NCBI GenBank assembly: GCA_016178725.1
Contig: JACOSV010000054.1
Span: 1 to 64,000 of the forward strand
DNA length: 64,000 nt
Reading direction: 5' to 3'
From: Candidatus Eiseniibacteriota bacterium
Lineage (GTDB): Bacteria; Eisenbacteria; RBG-16-71-46
The notes below the pieces were generated by a model that worked only from the letters and a program-made list of their open reading frames with translations, searched no databases and had not been told where the DNA came from. Shown here one piece after another: positions 8,712 to 17,683 of the stretch (the first letter of the stretch is position 1; every line of letters begins with the position of its first letter). The position numbers and the translations under genes are program-made.

Positions 8712-10987
8712 TTGATCAGGACGGCCTTGAGGGAGCTTTGCGCCGCGCCCTGACGGAGCCGGACGAAGTAGATGCCTCGACGCGCGACCTCCGTTCGAAC
8801 GTCGACCTCCCGCGGGCCAGGCGTCGGACCCGACACGCTCCACGTCGCGACCCTGCGGCCGGCGACGTCGATCAGCTCCAAGGTGGCCGGTTCGTGGTTC
8901 GCGAGCGAGAGCGCGATGCGCACCGCCGAAGTGCCGTCCGTCCGTACGAATCGCAACGCCAGGACCGGCGGGCTGTCGGCAGTTGCGATCGCGCCAGAAT
9001 CGAAGGTTCCCACTCCGCGTCGGCGCCCGACCCCATCGAAGGTGACGTCGCCGATGACCGGCGTTCCATCCTGCGTGATGGCGCGCAGTCGGGCGTCGCC
9101 GCCAGCGGACAGATCGAGCGCGCGGCCGTCGAAGCGAAGCACCAGATCCTCAACGCCGTCACCGTTCACGTCGCGAGCCTCGGGCCGCGGCGACCGGCGT
9201 GGCGCAGCGCCGGCGAGCGTCACGCTCCCGGGATCAACGCCCAGCGCATCGAAGAGCGGATCGCCGAGAAGCGCGACCGCGAGATCGCCCCGCGCCCGAT
9301 CCTTGTTCACCTGAACGGCGATGCGCGAGATGTCGCAGCCGACACCGAGCGCGCCGATCGGACCAAAGGGACCGGTCGCCGCGCAGGGCGATGAGGACGC
9401 GAGGTGGAAGTCACCCGCCGAGACATCGCAGAACCGTGGATCCAGGGTGAGGTTCGGCCCCTCGGCAGGAGCGAGGCCGAGATAGGCGCCGCCGAGGTTG
9501 CGCCAGGCGTCGTTGTGGCGGACGTCGCCGGCATACGCGCCGATGACCGCGATGCCCGGGTTGTGATTCCCGGCGACGAGATTGTTCTCGACGAAAGTCT
9601 TCTGCGTGCCGGGGCCCACCACGACCTCGATCCCGGCGCCGCCGTTTCGCACGCACGTGTTGCGGGAAAGACTGTCGGCGAGTTCGGAGGCTCCCATCGT
9701 GCACTGGATGCCCGGGCCGCCGTTGAATGCGATCACGTTGTCGTGCACGCGAGCCGCACTCCCCTCGATGCGGAGCCCCGCCCCGCCGTTCTCGGCAGAT
9801 CGGGAATCGCTGATCGCGAAGTCACTGGGATCACAGTTCGGCACCGTGTCGCGACAGATGAAGCCGTCGCCGCGATTGCGCAGCAGATCGGTGTGCGTCA
9901 CGGAGCCGCTCGTGGACCTGCAGTCGGAAGAGGCAACGCGAATCCCGTCCGCCGCACCGTCGGACACCGTGAGGTGATCGAACGAGAAGCGACCGACGCG
10001 CGCCTCGATCCCCACGCCGCGCGTCTGCGTCACGGTTACCGAATCGATCGAAACGATCGTCCGACAGCTGACCTGCACTCGGATTCCCGCGCCACAGCCG
10101 TTCATCGTGCATCGTCGGACGTCCAGGTCCAGATCGAATTCTCCTCCCTCGCATGGCCCGGGGGGCTCGCGGACGTCGATCGCGGCGTCCCGGACGTTCG
10201 CGAAGGCACAGTCTTCGATGAGCACAGACGGTGAGCTAATGGGCTGGGGCAGAGCGATCGCGGTCCCGACGCCTTCGAACGAACAGCGCTGCACGGTGAG
10301 CGACGGCTCGTATCCGGTCCGAATGATCAGCGCCGTGTCGTTTCCGGTGAAGACACAGTCGCTCACGTGGCACCGTGTGTCGAATGCTCCGAACGTCGTC
10401 GTTCCGCCAATGAACGAACAACTGTCGATGCCGACGCCGGGGGCCTCAATGTCCGCGCGCCCACGAAACAGGCAGCCAACGTAACCGCCTTCATCCATGA
10501 ATCGGTGGCCGTAGGTCGTCCGGTATCCCTGCGTGAACTCACACGATCGCCAAAGGAAGCCGTGGTGATAGGGGCCCTGCTCGACCGGGGTGAGAATGCG
10601 AAGCCCGATGACTTTGAAGAACTGCGCGGACTCGCATTCCCACCGTGTGCAGCCGGCGTTGAATTCGACCCCGCGGAGAGACGTGCGCGCTGGACCGGCC
10701 GAGCAGATGATCGTCCCTATCACGTAGCCGGCGTCATCGAAGTCGAAGTTCACGACCTCGTTGTAGTCACCGGCCTCGACGATCATCGTGTCTGGTCTGG
10801 GTGATTGGCCCGGGTAGTAGAGCAACATGCTGTCCACGCCGGCCTGGAACGTCGACACATCCCCGGTTCCATCCGGCCGCACGGTGATCGCGAGCGCGTG
10901 GAGCGGCGTGGGGATCGCCGCGAGGATGGTGGCAACCACGATCGGAATCAGTCCCGCCGACCGCCGCAGGATGTCGGGAGCAGCCAT
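8708..10987 (-). CDS. Secreted right-handed beta-helix protein with type IX-like C-terminal domain
   Basis: This is a large exported surface or secreted protein (759 residues). I use ATG 10987, since GGAGGGG lies 7 nt upstream and a signal peptide follows (GLIPIVVATILAAIPTPLHA). Most of the chain (about 40-580) has the short Gly/Asn-rich coils of pectate-lyase-like parallel beta-helices (NGGAGLRIEG, RNGGAGIEVVVG, AGNHNPGIAVIG). A calcium-loop-like DVNGDGVEDLVLRF segment follows, then a C-terminal module ending in LIDVAGRRVATWS and RRGIYFVRLRQG. That ending is typical of Por/type IX-like sorting or FlgD-like domains. The substrate is unknown: it may bind or cleave polysaccharide, or simply be structural. 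The gene stands alone upstream of the pilD-like gene. Confidence 0.82.
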   Translation of the reverse strand: MAAPDILRRSAGLIPIVVATILAAIPTPLHALAITVRPDGTGDVSTFQAGVDSMLLYYPGQSPRPDTMIVEAGDYNEVVNFDFDDAGYVIGTIICSAGPARTSLRGVEFNAGCTRWECESAQFFKVIGLRILTPVEQGPYHHGFLWRSCEFTQGYRTTYGHRFMDEGGYVGCLFRGRADIEAPGVGIDSCSFIGGTTTFGAFDTRCHVSDCVFTGNDTALIIRTGYEPSLTVQRCSFEGVGTAIALPQPISSPSVLIEDCAFANVRDAAIDVREPPGPCEGGEFDLDLDVRRCTMNGCGAGIRVQVSCRTIVSIDSVTVTQTRGVGIEARVGRFSFDHLTVSDGAADGIRVASSDCRSTSGSVTHTDLLRNRGDGFICRDTVPNCDPSDFAISDSRSAENGGAGLRIEGSAARVHDNVIAFNGGPGIQCTMGASELADSLSRNTCVRNGGAGIEVVVGPGTQKTFVENNLVAGNHNPGIAVIGAYAGDVRHNDAWRNLGGAYLGLAPAEGPNLTLDPRFCDVSAGDFHLASSSPCAATGPFGPIGALGVGCDISRIAVQVNKDRARGDLAVALLGDPLFDALGVDPGSVTLAGAAPRRSPRPEARDVNGDGVEDLVLRFDGRALDLSAGGDARLRAITQDGTPVIGDVTFDGVGRRRGVGTFDSGAIATADSPPVLALRFVRTDGTSAVRIALSLANHEPATLELIDVAGRRVATWSVSGPTPGPREVDVRTEVARRGIYFVRLRQGAAQSSLKAVLIN

Positions 10988-11224
10988 GGTCGTGCCCCTC
11001 CAATCCGTGAGAGGAATCGTCGCCGCCGCGATGAGCAACGACCGGACCAGATCGCGGCGCACTGAATCGGCAACGGAGGAAGCGCCGCATTCACAATGGG
11101 AAGGCGGCATCACTTCACGAGGCACATCGCGCGCCGCGCGGATTCAGCGTCGGAAAACCTGTCGTTCCAGGACGACAGTCACCGCGTCGCCGCTAGCCTC
11201 GGCGCGCGGCTCGTCCGAACGCGA

Positions 11225-12007
11225 TCAGCGGTGGAAGAACAGCCCCACGTACGCGCCGATCCAGCGATCGCCCCACAGGAACGCGACCATCGCGGCGGGG
11301 CAGAGGAGCGTGCCGAAGGGCAGCGCGGTCTGCGCGTGGCCCGTGCGGCGCAGCATGAGCAGTCCGCCCCAGATGCTGCCCGCGAGCGCTGCGAGGAACA
11401 GCGTGAGCAGCGTCAGCTGCCAGCCGAGCACGATGCCGAACATCGCGGCGAGCTTGATGTCGCCGCCGCCCATGCCCTCGGTCTTCCGCAGCAGCAGATA
11501 GCCCCACGCGAGCAGCCACAGGAGCCCGCTGCCGACGAGGAGTCCGATCAGGGCGTGATGCGGACCGCCGGGATGCGGTAGCACAACGGCCGCGGCGATC
11601 AGCGTGCCGGGGAGCGTCAGCGCGTCGGGCAGGAGCTGGAAGTCGAGATCGATCCACATGAGCGCGATCAGAATAAAGCCCCAGATCGCGAGCAACGGCA
11701 GCTCCCAGCCGACGCCGATCGCGCGCGTGAGCAGCACCGCCCACCCGCCGCACAGCAGCTCGGTCAGCGGATAGCGCCAGCCGATCGGATGCCCGCAGTG
11801 GCGGCAGCGCCCGCGGCTCGCGACGAACGAGAGGATAGGCACGAGGTCGGTCGCGGTCAGCGCCGCGCCGCACGACGGGCACGCCGAGCGCCCGCGCACC
11901 CACGAGAGCCCGCGCGGCACGCGCCATACGATCGCGCTCACGGCGCTGCCCATCACGAGGCCGAGCACGCCGGCGAGGACCAGCACCCACGCGAACGGAA
12001 GCATCAC
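11225..12007 (-). CDS. pilD: Prepilin peptidase / N-methyltransferase (PilD family, A24)
   Basis: The 260-residue inner-membrane aspartic protease would cut the leader of type IV prepilins at the Gly-Phe bond and methylate the new N-terminal Phe. The N-terminal methylase region has two zinc-type Cys pairs (CPSC, then CRHC). The catalytic Asp residues sit in WIDLDFQLLPD and GMGGGDIKL. Several hydrophobic segments match the eight-helix topology, and the length is normal. It lies 480 bp beyond pilQ on the same strand, separated by the small gene at 12101 on the other strand. It therefore serves the pilus operon but probably has its own promoter. The prepilins encoded at 17680-19068 are the likely substrates. 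Confidence 0.93.
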   Translation of the reverse strand: MMLPFAWVLVLAGVLGLVMGSAVSAIVWRVPRGLSWVRGRSACPSCGAALTATDLVPILSFVASRGRCRHCGHPIGWRYPLTELLCGGWAVLLTRAIGVGWELPLLAIWGFILIALMWIDLDFQLLPDALTLPGTLIAAAVVLPHPGGPHHALIGLLVGSGLLWLLAWGYLLLRKTEGMGGGDIKLAAMFGIVLGWQLTLLTLFLAALAGSIWGGLLMLRRTGHAQTALPFGTLLCPAAMVAFLWGDRWIGAYVGLFFHR

Positions 12008-12100
12008 GCGACGCCCAAGCCGTTGATCGCGGCGCGCGAGTTTGCGACACTAGTCACGTCGACTCGAACCGCCGCGCTCCCAGGATGGAGACACGCCTCC

Positions 12101-12409
12101 ATGCGCATCGTCCTCTTCCTCGCCGTCGCCGCCAACAGCCTCGACCTCTTCGTCACCACGCTCGGCATCCACTGGCTCGGCAACCGGGAGGGCAATCCGC
12201 TTCTCGCGGGGATGGCGCAGAGCAACTGGCCGGCGTTCGTGCTGGTCAAAGGCGTGCTGGTGCCGCTGCTCATCTGGCGGCTGTACAAGTACCGGGATCG
12301 TTCGCCGGTGCTGGCGCGCGCGGGGCTCGCGCTCGTGACCGTGGCCCTCACGGTCGCCGTGGGGCAGTGGCTGGGCTGGATGGCGGGCGTCATCCGCATC
12401 GCCAGCTGA
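12101..12409 (+). CDS. Small DUF5658-like membrane protein
   Basis: The product is a 102-residue protein with about three transmembrane segments (IVLFLAVAANSLDLFVTTLG, then AFVLVKGVLVPLLIW, then ALVTVALTVAVGQWLGWM). The NSLDLFVTTLGIHWLGxxEGNPL pattern resembles DUF5658 proteins, whose function is unknown. ATG 12101 is preferred over the track start at 11789 because it begins at the first helix and has GGAG about 10 nt upstream; everything before it overlaps pilD antisense. It is convergent with the pil operon end and divergent from pilD. Confidence 0.65.
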   Translation: MRIVLFLAVAANSLDLFVTTLGIHWLGNREGNPLLAGMAQSNWPAFVLVKGVLVPLLIWRLYKYRDRSPVLARAGLALVTVALTVAVGQWLGWMAGVIRIAS

Positions 12410-12487
12410 AGCGCGCCGCGCGAGGCGATCGCCGCCCGGCGACGACCCCGCGCGGATCACGGCGTCCCTGCCGTCCTTCCATCGCGT

Positions 12488-13750
12488 CTAGTGCTGCTCG
12501 GCCATGATGTGCGGCGTGACCTCGATCACCAGATCCTTCTTCGACGTGCTGGTGACGCGGTGCTGGAACAGGAGACCGATGCCGGGAATGTCGCCGAGCA
12601 GCGGCACCTTGGTGATGTTCGTGGTCTTCTCTTCGCTCAAGAGGCCGCCGATGATCACCGAGTTCCCGTCCTTGAGCCGCACGGTCGTGGTCGCCTGGCG
12701 TGTGCTGACGATCGGCAGGCTGTTGTCCGGTCCCGTGAACCCCGCGACCGAGCTGACCTCGGGATTGATCACGGTGGTGATGTAACCGTCGCTGTTGATC
12801 GTCGGCGTGATCCTGAGCTTGATGCCCACCTCTTCGCGCTGGATCGTCTGCACCGGCGCCGCCCCGTTGCCGGCGAACACCGTCCCGGTGACGACGAACG
12901 GAATGCGCGTGCCGACGAGCATCGCGGCCTCGCGGCCGTTCAACGTCGCGATTTTCGGATTCGCGAGCACGCGCGCGTTGCCCTGGTGGATGAGCAGGTC
13001 GAGCACGACCTGGAATGACTGGGCCTGACGTCCGGCGCGGCCGACCGAGCTGAAATCGCGGAACGGCAGGGTGCCGGGGACGGCTCCCTGGGCGGACGTG
13101 GTCGAGCTGTCTCTCCCGCCCTCGACGATCACCACACCCTGTGAGTTGAGCTTGTCCCAGTCGATGCCCAGCTTCTTCGCGTCGTCGGTCGAGACCTCGA
13201 CGATGCGCGCTTCGAGCATCACCTGCTGCGCGGGCACGTCCATGATGCCGACGATCTCCTGGATCTCGGCGATCACGCGCGGGCTGGTCACGACGATCAG
13301 CCGATTGCCGCCCGGATCGAGCTCGATGTCGGCGCTCACCTTCTTGAGCGCCTCCTTCACGTCGGCGGCCGAGGCGTACTTGAGCTCGACCACGTACGAC
13401 GACAGGCCGGTCTCGTTCTTGAGCGCCTCGGTGTTCGCGACCAGCACCGAGTTGCCGATCCGCTCGTAGGCGAGGCCCGCCGCCCGCACCACCAGATTGA
13501 TCGCCTGATCCACCGGCACGTCCTTCATGAGAATCGAGATGCGGCCGGTCGTGACGCCGGGTCCGGTGATGATGTTGAGGCTACCCTTGTCGGCCAGAAT
13601 CTTCAGGACGTCGGGCAGCGAGGCGTCCTTGGCGTCGAGCGAGATCAGGCGCGGCCCGGCCGCCCCGGCCCATGAGGCCACCGACGCGAGCCCGAACATC
13701 GCGGCCAGGGCGATCGCACCGGCGAAGATGAAGCGTCGCGAACGAAGCAC
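12488..13750 (-). CDS. pilQ: Type IV pilus secretin PilQ
   Basis: This is the outer-membrane secretin through which the pilus passes. It has 420 residues from GTG 13750, which has AAAGGAG 7 nt upstream and starts a signal peptide (RRFIFAGAIALAAMFGLASV). A secretin/TonB short N-terminal (STN)-type domain (LISLDAKDASLPDVLKILAD, about 35-105) is followed by one N1/NolW-type domain (YVVELKYASAADVKEALKK) and the C-terminal secretin domain (RIPFVV, then INPEVSSVAG, then SVIIGGLLSEEK and VPLLGDIPGIGLLF). It is shorter than proteobacterial PilQ because the AMIN domains are absent. It is the last gene of the operon, 2 bp after pilP. Confidence 0.93.
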   Translation of the reverse strand: MLRSRRFIFAGAIALAAMFGLASVASWAGAAGPRLISLDAKDASLPDVLKILADKGSLNIITGPGVTTGRISILMKDVPVDQAINLVVRAAGLAYERIGNSVLVANTEALKNETGLSSYVVELKYASAADVKEALKKVSADIELDPGGNRLIVVTSPRVIAEIQEIVGIMDVPAQQVMLEARIVEVSTDDAKKLGIDWDKLNSQGVVIVEGGRDSSTTSAQGAVPGTLPFRDFSSVGRAGRQAQSFQVVLDLLIHQGNARVLANPKIATLNGREAAMLVGTRIPFVVTGTVFAGNGAAPVQTIQREEVGIKLRITPTINSDGYITTVINPEVSSVAGFTGPDNSLPIVSTRQATTTVRLKDGNSVIIGGLLSEEKTTNITKVPLLGDIPGIGLLFQHRVTSTSKKDLVIEVTPHIMAEQH

Positions 13751-13752
13751 TC

Positions 13753-14232
13753 TTATTCTCCTTTCGTGGGACGGTTGAGCGAGAGGCGCTGTCCGCCGCG
13801 CTCGAGAACGACCGCTTCGGCGGTGATGCTGATGACCTTGAAGTCGGCGAACTGATCGCCGGCCTTGATCGTGTAGTCGTGATCCATGTAGCGGACGAGC
13901 GCGCGCGGATCGGCGCCCGAGAGGATCGCCGTGAGCAGCGGCTTGGGCGGGGCCGGAGGCGTGACGATACGCGTCACGTGCTTCGTCGTCGGCTCCGGCG
14001 CGCGTCCATAGGCGAACGGGTCGCGCAGCGCGCGCACCTGCACCGCCGAGTCGCGGCTCGAGAGCTGCGACTCGAGACGGGCGTACGGATCGAACGTCGC
14101 CGGCGTGTGCCGCGGCCGGCGGCTCGCCCACGCACCCGAACTGTTGAGCGCGTCGCGGGTTTGGAATCCGATCACGCCGAGGATCACCACCGCGATGAGC
14201 GGCCCGAGCAGGCCGCGCAGATCCGTGTTCAC
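13753..14232 (-). CDS. pilP: Type IV pilus assembly protein PilP-like
   Basis: The 159-residue protein has one N-terminal hydrophobic segment (GLLGPLIAVVILGVIGF) and a periplasmic tail whose last ~70 residues form a PilP-like beta domain (LLTAILSGADPRALVRYMD, then IKAGDQFADFKVISI). PilP normally links the PilN-PilO pair to PilQ. Here it lies between pilO and pilQ, and its GTG start overlaps the pilO stop as GTGA. It lacks the lipoprotein Cys of classical PilP, so it is anchored by a helix instead. Identity rests on position plus the C-terminal domain. Confidence 0.8.
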   Translation of the reverse strand: MNTDLRGLLGPLIAVVILGVIGFQTRDALNSSGAWASRRPRHTPATFDPYARLESQLSSRDSAVQVRALRDPFAYGRAPEPTTKHVTRIVTPPAPPKPLLTAILSGADPRALVRYMDHDYTIKAGDQFADFKVISITAEAVVLERGGQRLSLNRPTKGE

Positions 14233-14789
14233 GAGCCCGCCTGCGCCTGCTTGAGGACGTAGCGCGTCACCCAGAAGTCGAGCTGATGGCGGCCGGGCGC
14301 ATCCCCGCTGAAGCTGAATCGGTCCACCGAGATCAGGCGCCCGCCGTGGTCGAGCTGGTCGAGGAAGCCGACGAACTGGGCATAGGTGCAGCGCGCCTTG
14401 ACGTGCGCGCGCACCTGCACAGCGCGCGGAAGGTTCGACGTCGCTCCGGGCTCCGTGGCCTGCACGTCGATGCCCTGCTGGTTGGCGAGATGCGTCACCT
14501 CTTCGAGTAGGCTGGCGGTGAGCTCGCCCGAGCTCCCCTGCGCCTCCGCGGTCGCGGCGGGCAGGGCGTTGTCCGAGAGCAGCGCGAACACGCGCGTCGG
14601 CATCATCTTCGGCGTCCCCTCCGGATCGAGCGCGATGCCGAGCTCGCCGGCCCGGCGCAGCGCTGTCTGATAGCGCTGGACGCCGGGCTGGAAGATCAGC
14701 ATGTGCGTGACCATGAAGATCAGGAACACCGCGACCGCGCCCACCAGCGGCCATTGCTTGCGGATCTGCTCGGCGAGGATCGGATTCAT
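14229..14789 (-). CDS. pilO: Type IV pilus inner-membrane protein PilO
   Basis: The 186-residue bitopic protein has one transmembrane helix near the N-terminus (WPLVGAVAVFLIFMVTHML), a short coiled coil, and a ferredoxin-like periplasmic domain (VQVRAHVKARCTYAQFVGFL, then ISVDRFSFSG). PilO pairs with PilN to align the pilus motor with the secretin. ATG 14789 overlaps the pilN stop by one base (TGATG). The longer frame in the ORF track is a read-through artefact. Confidence 0.88.
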   Translation of the reverse strand: MNPILAEQIRKQWPLVGAVAVFLIFMVTHMLIFQPGVQRYQTALRRAGELGIALDPEGTPKMMPTRVFALLSDNALPAATAEAQGSSGELTASLLEEVTHLANQQGIDVQATEPGATSNLPRAVQVRAHVKARCTYAQFVGFLDQLDHGGRLISVDRFSFSGDAPGRHQLDFWVTRYVLKQAQAGS

Positions 14790-15365
14790 CAGCGGCACTC
14801 GATCACGAACTCGGCCAGCGAGCCTTCGGCGTTGGCGCGGCTCGATGCGAGCTGGATGTTGTGGTAGCCGGCACTGAACACCGGGTCGGCATGGAGCAGG
14901 TTCACGATCTGCACCACGCTGCGCATCCGGTCCTGTCCGGGCGGCACCTTGACCTGTCCCGTGATCACGAGCTTGTTCTGGTCCTCGGCGCTCGGCAGGT
15001 TGTCGGGATTGACGGCGACGGACGTGAGCGCGGCGTTCGCGGGCAGGAGCGTCGCGAGCCGCGCGAGCCGGTTGCGCCACTGCCGCGGGTTCGACCGGAC
15101 GCGTTCGACCGCGGCGAGCTCCGGCCCGCCGATGATCCAGTCCTTCTGGCCGCCCGGCTGCGCGCGCATGCGCGCGGCCGTGCGCTCGATCTGCGCGGCG
15201 CGGGCGGTGAGCGACGCACAGTTGAGGCCGTAGAGGCCGAGCACGACCACCAGCGCGCCGAAGTAGGCGAGCGAGGCGCCGAGCATGACGACGCGACGGC
15301 GCGCGCGCGACCTCGCGCTGATACGCCTCGCGGCGGAAGTTGATGGTGAAGAGCGGGCCGCTCAC
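14789..15365 (-). CDS. pilN: Type IV pilus assembly protein PilN, apparently frameshifted
   Basis: PilN is the partner of PilO in the inner-membrane alignment complex. GTG 15365 overlaps the pilM stop as GTGA, and the first codons read VSGPLFTINFRREAYQRE, a typical cytosolic PilN start. That frame leaves the gene in a run of alternating GC at 15299-15309. The rest (MLGASLAYFGALVVVLGLY helix, coiled coil, ferredoxin-like domain with LTSVAVNPDN) continues in another frame to the stop at 14789. Two extra bases in the GC run would join the parts. This may be a sequencing error or a real lesion; the ORF track lists only the 165-residue part from ATG 15286, which has no Shine-Dalgarno sequence. Confidence 0.75.
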
Positions 15366-16420
15366 GCGGTCCTCAAGGACAGGCCGTACGCCTGCGCGAA
15401 TTGCGGGCCGCCCGGCGTCTCGGTGCCGCGGTGGCCGTCGTCCACGACGGCGAGCGGATCGAACAGCAGCACCGGCGTGCCGAGCATCTCGGCGAGCCGC
15501 GCCGGCAGGCCGGGCAGGCGCGCCGAGCCGCCCGAGAGCCATAGCTTCAGCGGATCGGGGAGGTGCCCCTGCGTGCGATAGAAGGCAAACGAGCGCCGCA
15601 GCTCGTCCACCAACTCACCGCGCAGACAGTCGGCGACCGCCTGCATCTCCGGGGAGTCCCAGTCCACGCGCAGGCCCGGCTCGTCGGCGCCGGCCGCGAG
15701 CTTCCACTCCTCGGCCTCCTCGAACGGGACGCGCGTGCCCTCGGCGATCGCGCGAGTCAGGCGGCGGCCGCCGAAATCGAGCCGGCGGGTGAAGAACGGC
15801 TCGCCGCGCTGAAAGAGCGTGAGGTGTGATGACGCGTTGCCGATGTCGAGCAGCACGCGCGCGTCGGTGCCCACGTCGGCCCGGCTCACGACCGCGTTGC
15901 TCAACGCGAGCGGTGTGGGGTCGAGGATGTCGGGATCGACGCCGAGCATACGCAGCGGCTCCATGTGCTTCTCGGCGTGATCCTGCGAGACCGCGGCGAG
16001 CAGCACGTCGAGCTTCCGCTCGGTGGGATAGCGGCCGATGATCTGGAAGTCGATGATCATGCCCACCGGATCGAACGGCAGGTGCTTGCGCGCCTCGAAA
16101 CGCAGCGCGGGTCCGACTTCGGAGTCGTCGAGCAGGGGCAGCGAGATCTGCTTGACGATCACGTCCGGCCCCGAGATGCCCATCGAGATGCCGCGGAACG
16201 AACGCGCCGTGAATCCGGCGGCGCCGAGACAGTCCGAGATCATCCGGGCCACGGTCTCGGCCGAGGGCGGGCGCTCGGGATCGCTGTCCGCCGCCGGCAG
16301 CATCGCCTCGGCCGTCCAGTAGCGCGGCGCGCCGACGCCCGGCTGCGCGGCGAGCAGCTTGACGCTGAAACTCCCCACGTCGAGGCCGGCCCATGGCCGG
16401 GAGCGGAGGCCGGCTCGCAT
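15362..16420 (-). CDS. pilM: Type IV pilus assembly ATPase-like protein PilM
   Basis: The 352-residue actin/FtsA-like cytosolic protein binds the PilN N-terminus. Visible motifs are the phosphate-1 loop (GLDVGSFSVKLLAA), ARVLLDIGNASSHLTLFQRG for the second phosphate loop, and WLSGGSARLPGLPARLAEML for the adenosine motif. Length and order are standard. It is followed by pilN with a 4 bp overlap and preceded by the PilX-like gene with a 3 bp gap, so all are in one transcript. The unusual feature of the locus is that minor-pilin genes sit between the motor genes and pilM. Confidence 0.93.
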   Translation of the reverse strand: MRAGLRSRPWAGLDVGSFSVKLLAAQPGVGAPRYWTAEAMLPAADSDPERPPSAETVARMISDCLGAAGFTARSFRGISMGISGPDVIVKQISLPLLDDSEVGPALRFEARKHLPFDPVGMIIDFQIIGRYPTERKLDVLLAAVSQDHAEKHMEPLRMLGVDPDILDPTPLALSNAVVSRADVGTDARVLLDIGNASSHLTLFQRGEPFFTRRLDFGGRRLTRAIAEGTRVPFEEAEEWKLAAGADEPGLRVDWDSPEMQAVADCLRGELVDELRRSFAFYRTQGHLPDPLKLWLSGGSARLPGLPARLAEMLGTPVLLFDPLAVVDDGHRGTETPGGPQFAQAYGLSLRTA

Positions 16421-16423
16421 CGT

Positions 16424-17683
16424 CTAGTTGGAGGCGCTCAAGTTCTGCCAGGTGCCGGGCACGAGCGAGAGCGTGCTGCGCCCCTTGGACGTGGGCCTTG
16501 GAAGCAGATCCTTCGCGACGAGATCGTCCGTCCAGGAGTCGGCCTGATTGGGCGTGAGGGTGTACGGCAGATGATTGAGCTGCATCGTGGCACCGGAGGC
16601 CGGCCCGGTGAATTCGGTACGGGTCGCGAAGATCGAGAGCGAATCGACCTTGGTGTTGGTCGCGGATCCTTTCGAATCGAAGATGACGTCACCGAACGCA
16701 GCGAGAACCATGGGCACCGAGGAATTCACGCCGTTGTCGAACTCCATAGTGGGGCTCACTTCGCTGTTCCCTTTCGCCACGATGATGAGGCGGTCCTTGC
16801 CGGTCAGAGAGATGACCTTGAGCGTGCTGTCGAACTGCAGTGCACCTTGGACCATCCAGACGACCGTGCCCCGGATCGCAATGGTCGGAGCTCCGGTCAA
16901 GTCTTCAAAGATGCCCGTCCCCGGCGTGCTCAGGAAGAACTTCACGGAGCCGATCGCGCCGGCGTCTAGATTGTAGGTCCCCGTGGGCGTGGGCAGGAGC
17001 GTCGCCCCTACGGTGTGAGCTGAGATATACGAATCCACGTCGGGCGAAGTCGTGCTGTCGCGGAACTGGACAGGGTTGCGGAACGGGACTGACGCGAAGG
17101 CGAGCGAGGGAGGGCTCGGGGTGTTCCAGCTCGTGTCGGTTCCGGCGAGCTGCATCACCGTCCCGGACAGGTACGTATGTGCGCGCGCCCCAGGGATCTT
17201 GGCATCGCTGACGACGTCCACGGGCGTGCGGACCAACTTGAGGTCATAGCCTGTCGTGATCAGTCGGTTGTAAACCTTGTCCAGGCCGCCCAGTTTGAAG
17301 CGGGCCAGCAGAACGCTCGTGGCCTCGTGACTGTGCGCCCGCACGCGGACCCAAATGTCCCCGTTGCCGATGGGGCCGCTGGTCGGACCGGCCCCGAGAT
17401 CTCCCTGGACCGCAAGGGTGCTGTCCACGCCATCGGGGAGGTTGACCTGTACGACCTGCAGGGAATCCTGCGCAATGAGCGCGAAGCGCGCGCGCTCGAT
17501 GCCACCGGCAGCGGCGTTGAATGCCTCCGTCTGATGCAACGAACGCAGATAGAACTGGGACTCGAAGCTGGACAGGCTGAAGAGCGAAAGGCCGAGGATC
17601 GTCAGGACGAGAACGAACATGGCGACCCCGACCAGCATGAAGCCCGCGTCGCGTGCTTCACGGGATGGGAGGTTGCGGATCAC
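16424..17683 (-). CDS. PilX-like minor pilus assembly protein
   Basis: This 419-residue protein has a PilX_N-type N-terminus: a short basic leader, a Gly-Phe pair, then a long hydrophobic stretch (GFMLVGVAMFVLVLTILGLS). It lacks the Glu at +5 of ordinary pilins. The rest is a Ser/Thr-rich extracytoplasmic domain with repetitive beta character (VSPTMEFDNGVNSSVPMV). PilX-type proteins join the minor-pilin tip complex that primes assembly. Its ATG overlaps the upstream PilW-like gene as ATGA. The C-terminal domain is not recognised. Confidence 0.75.
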   Translation of the reverse strand: MIRNLPSREARDAGFMLVGVAMFVLVLTILGLSLFSLSSFESQFYLRSLHQTEAFNAAAGGIERARFALIAQDSLQVVQVNLPDGVDSTLAVQGDLGAGPTSGPIGNGDIWVRVRAHSHEATSVLLARFKLGGLDKVYNRLITTGYDLKLVRTPVDVVSDAKIPGARAHTYLSGTVMQLAGTDTSWNTPSPPSLAFASVPFRNPVQFRDSTTSPDVDSYISAHTVGATLLPTPTGTYNLDAGAIGSVKFFLSTPGTGIFEDLTGAPTIAIRGTVVWMVQGALQFDSTLKVISLTGKDRLIIVAKGNSEVSPTMEFDNGVNSSVPMVLAAFGDVIFDSKGSATNTKVDSLSIFATRTEFTGPASGATMQLNHLPYTLTPNQADSWTDDLVAKDLLPRPTSKGRSTLSLVPGTWQNLSASN

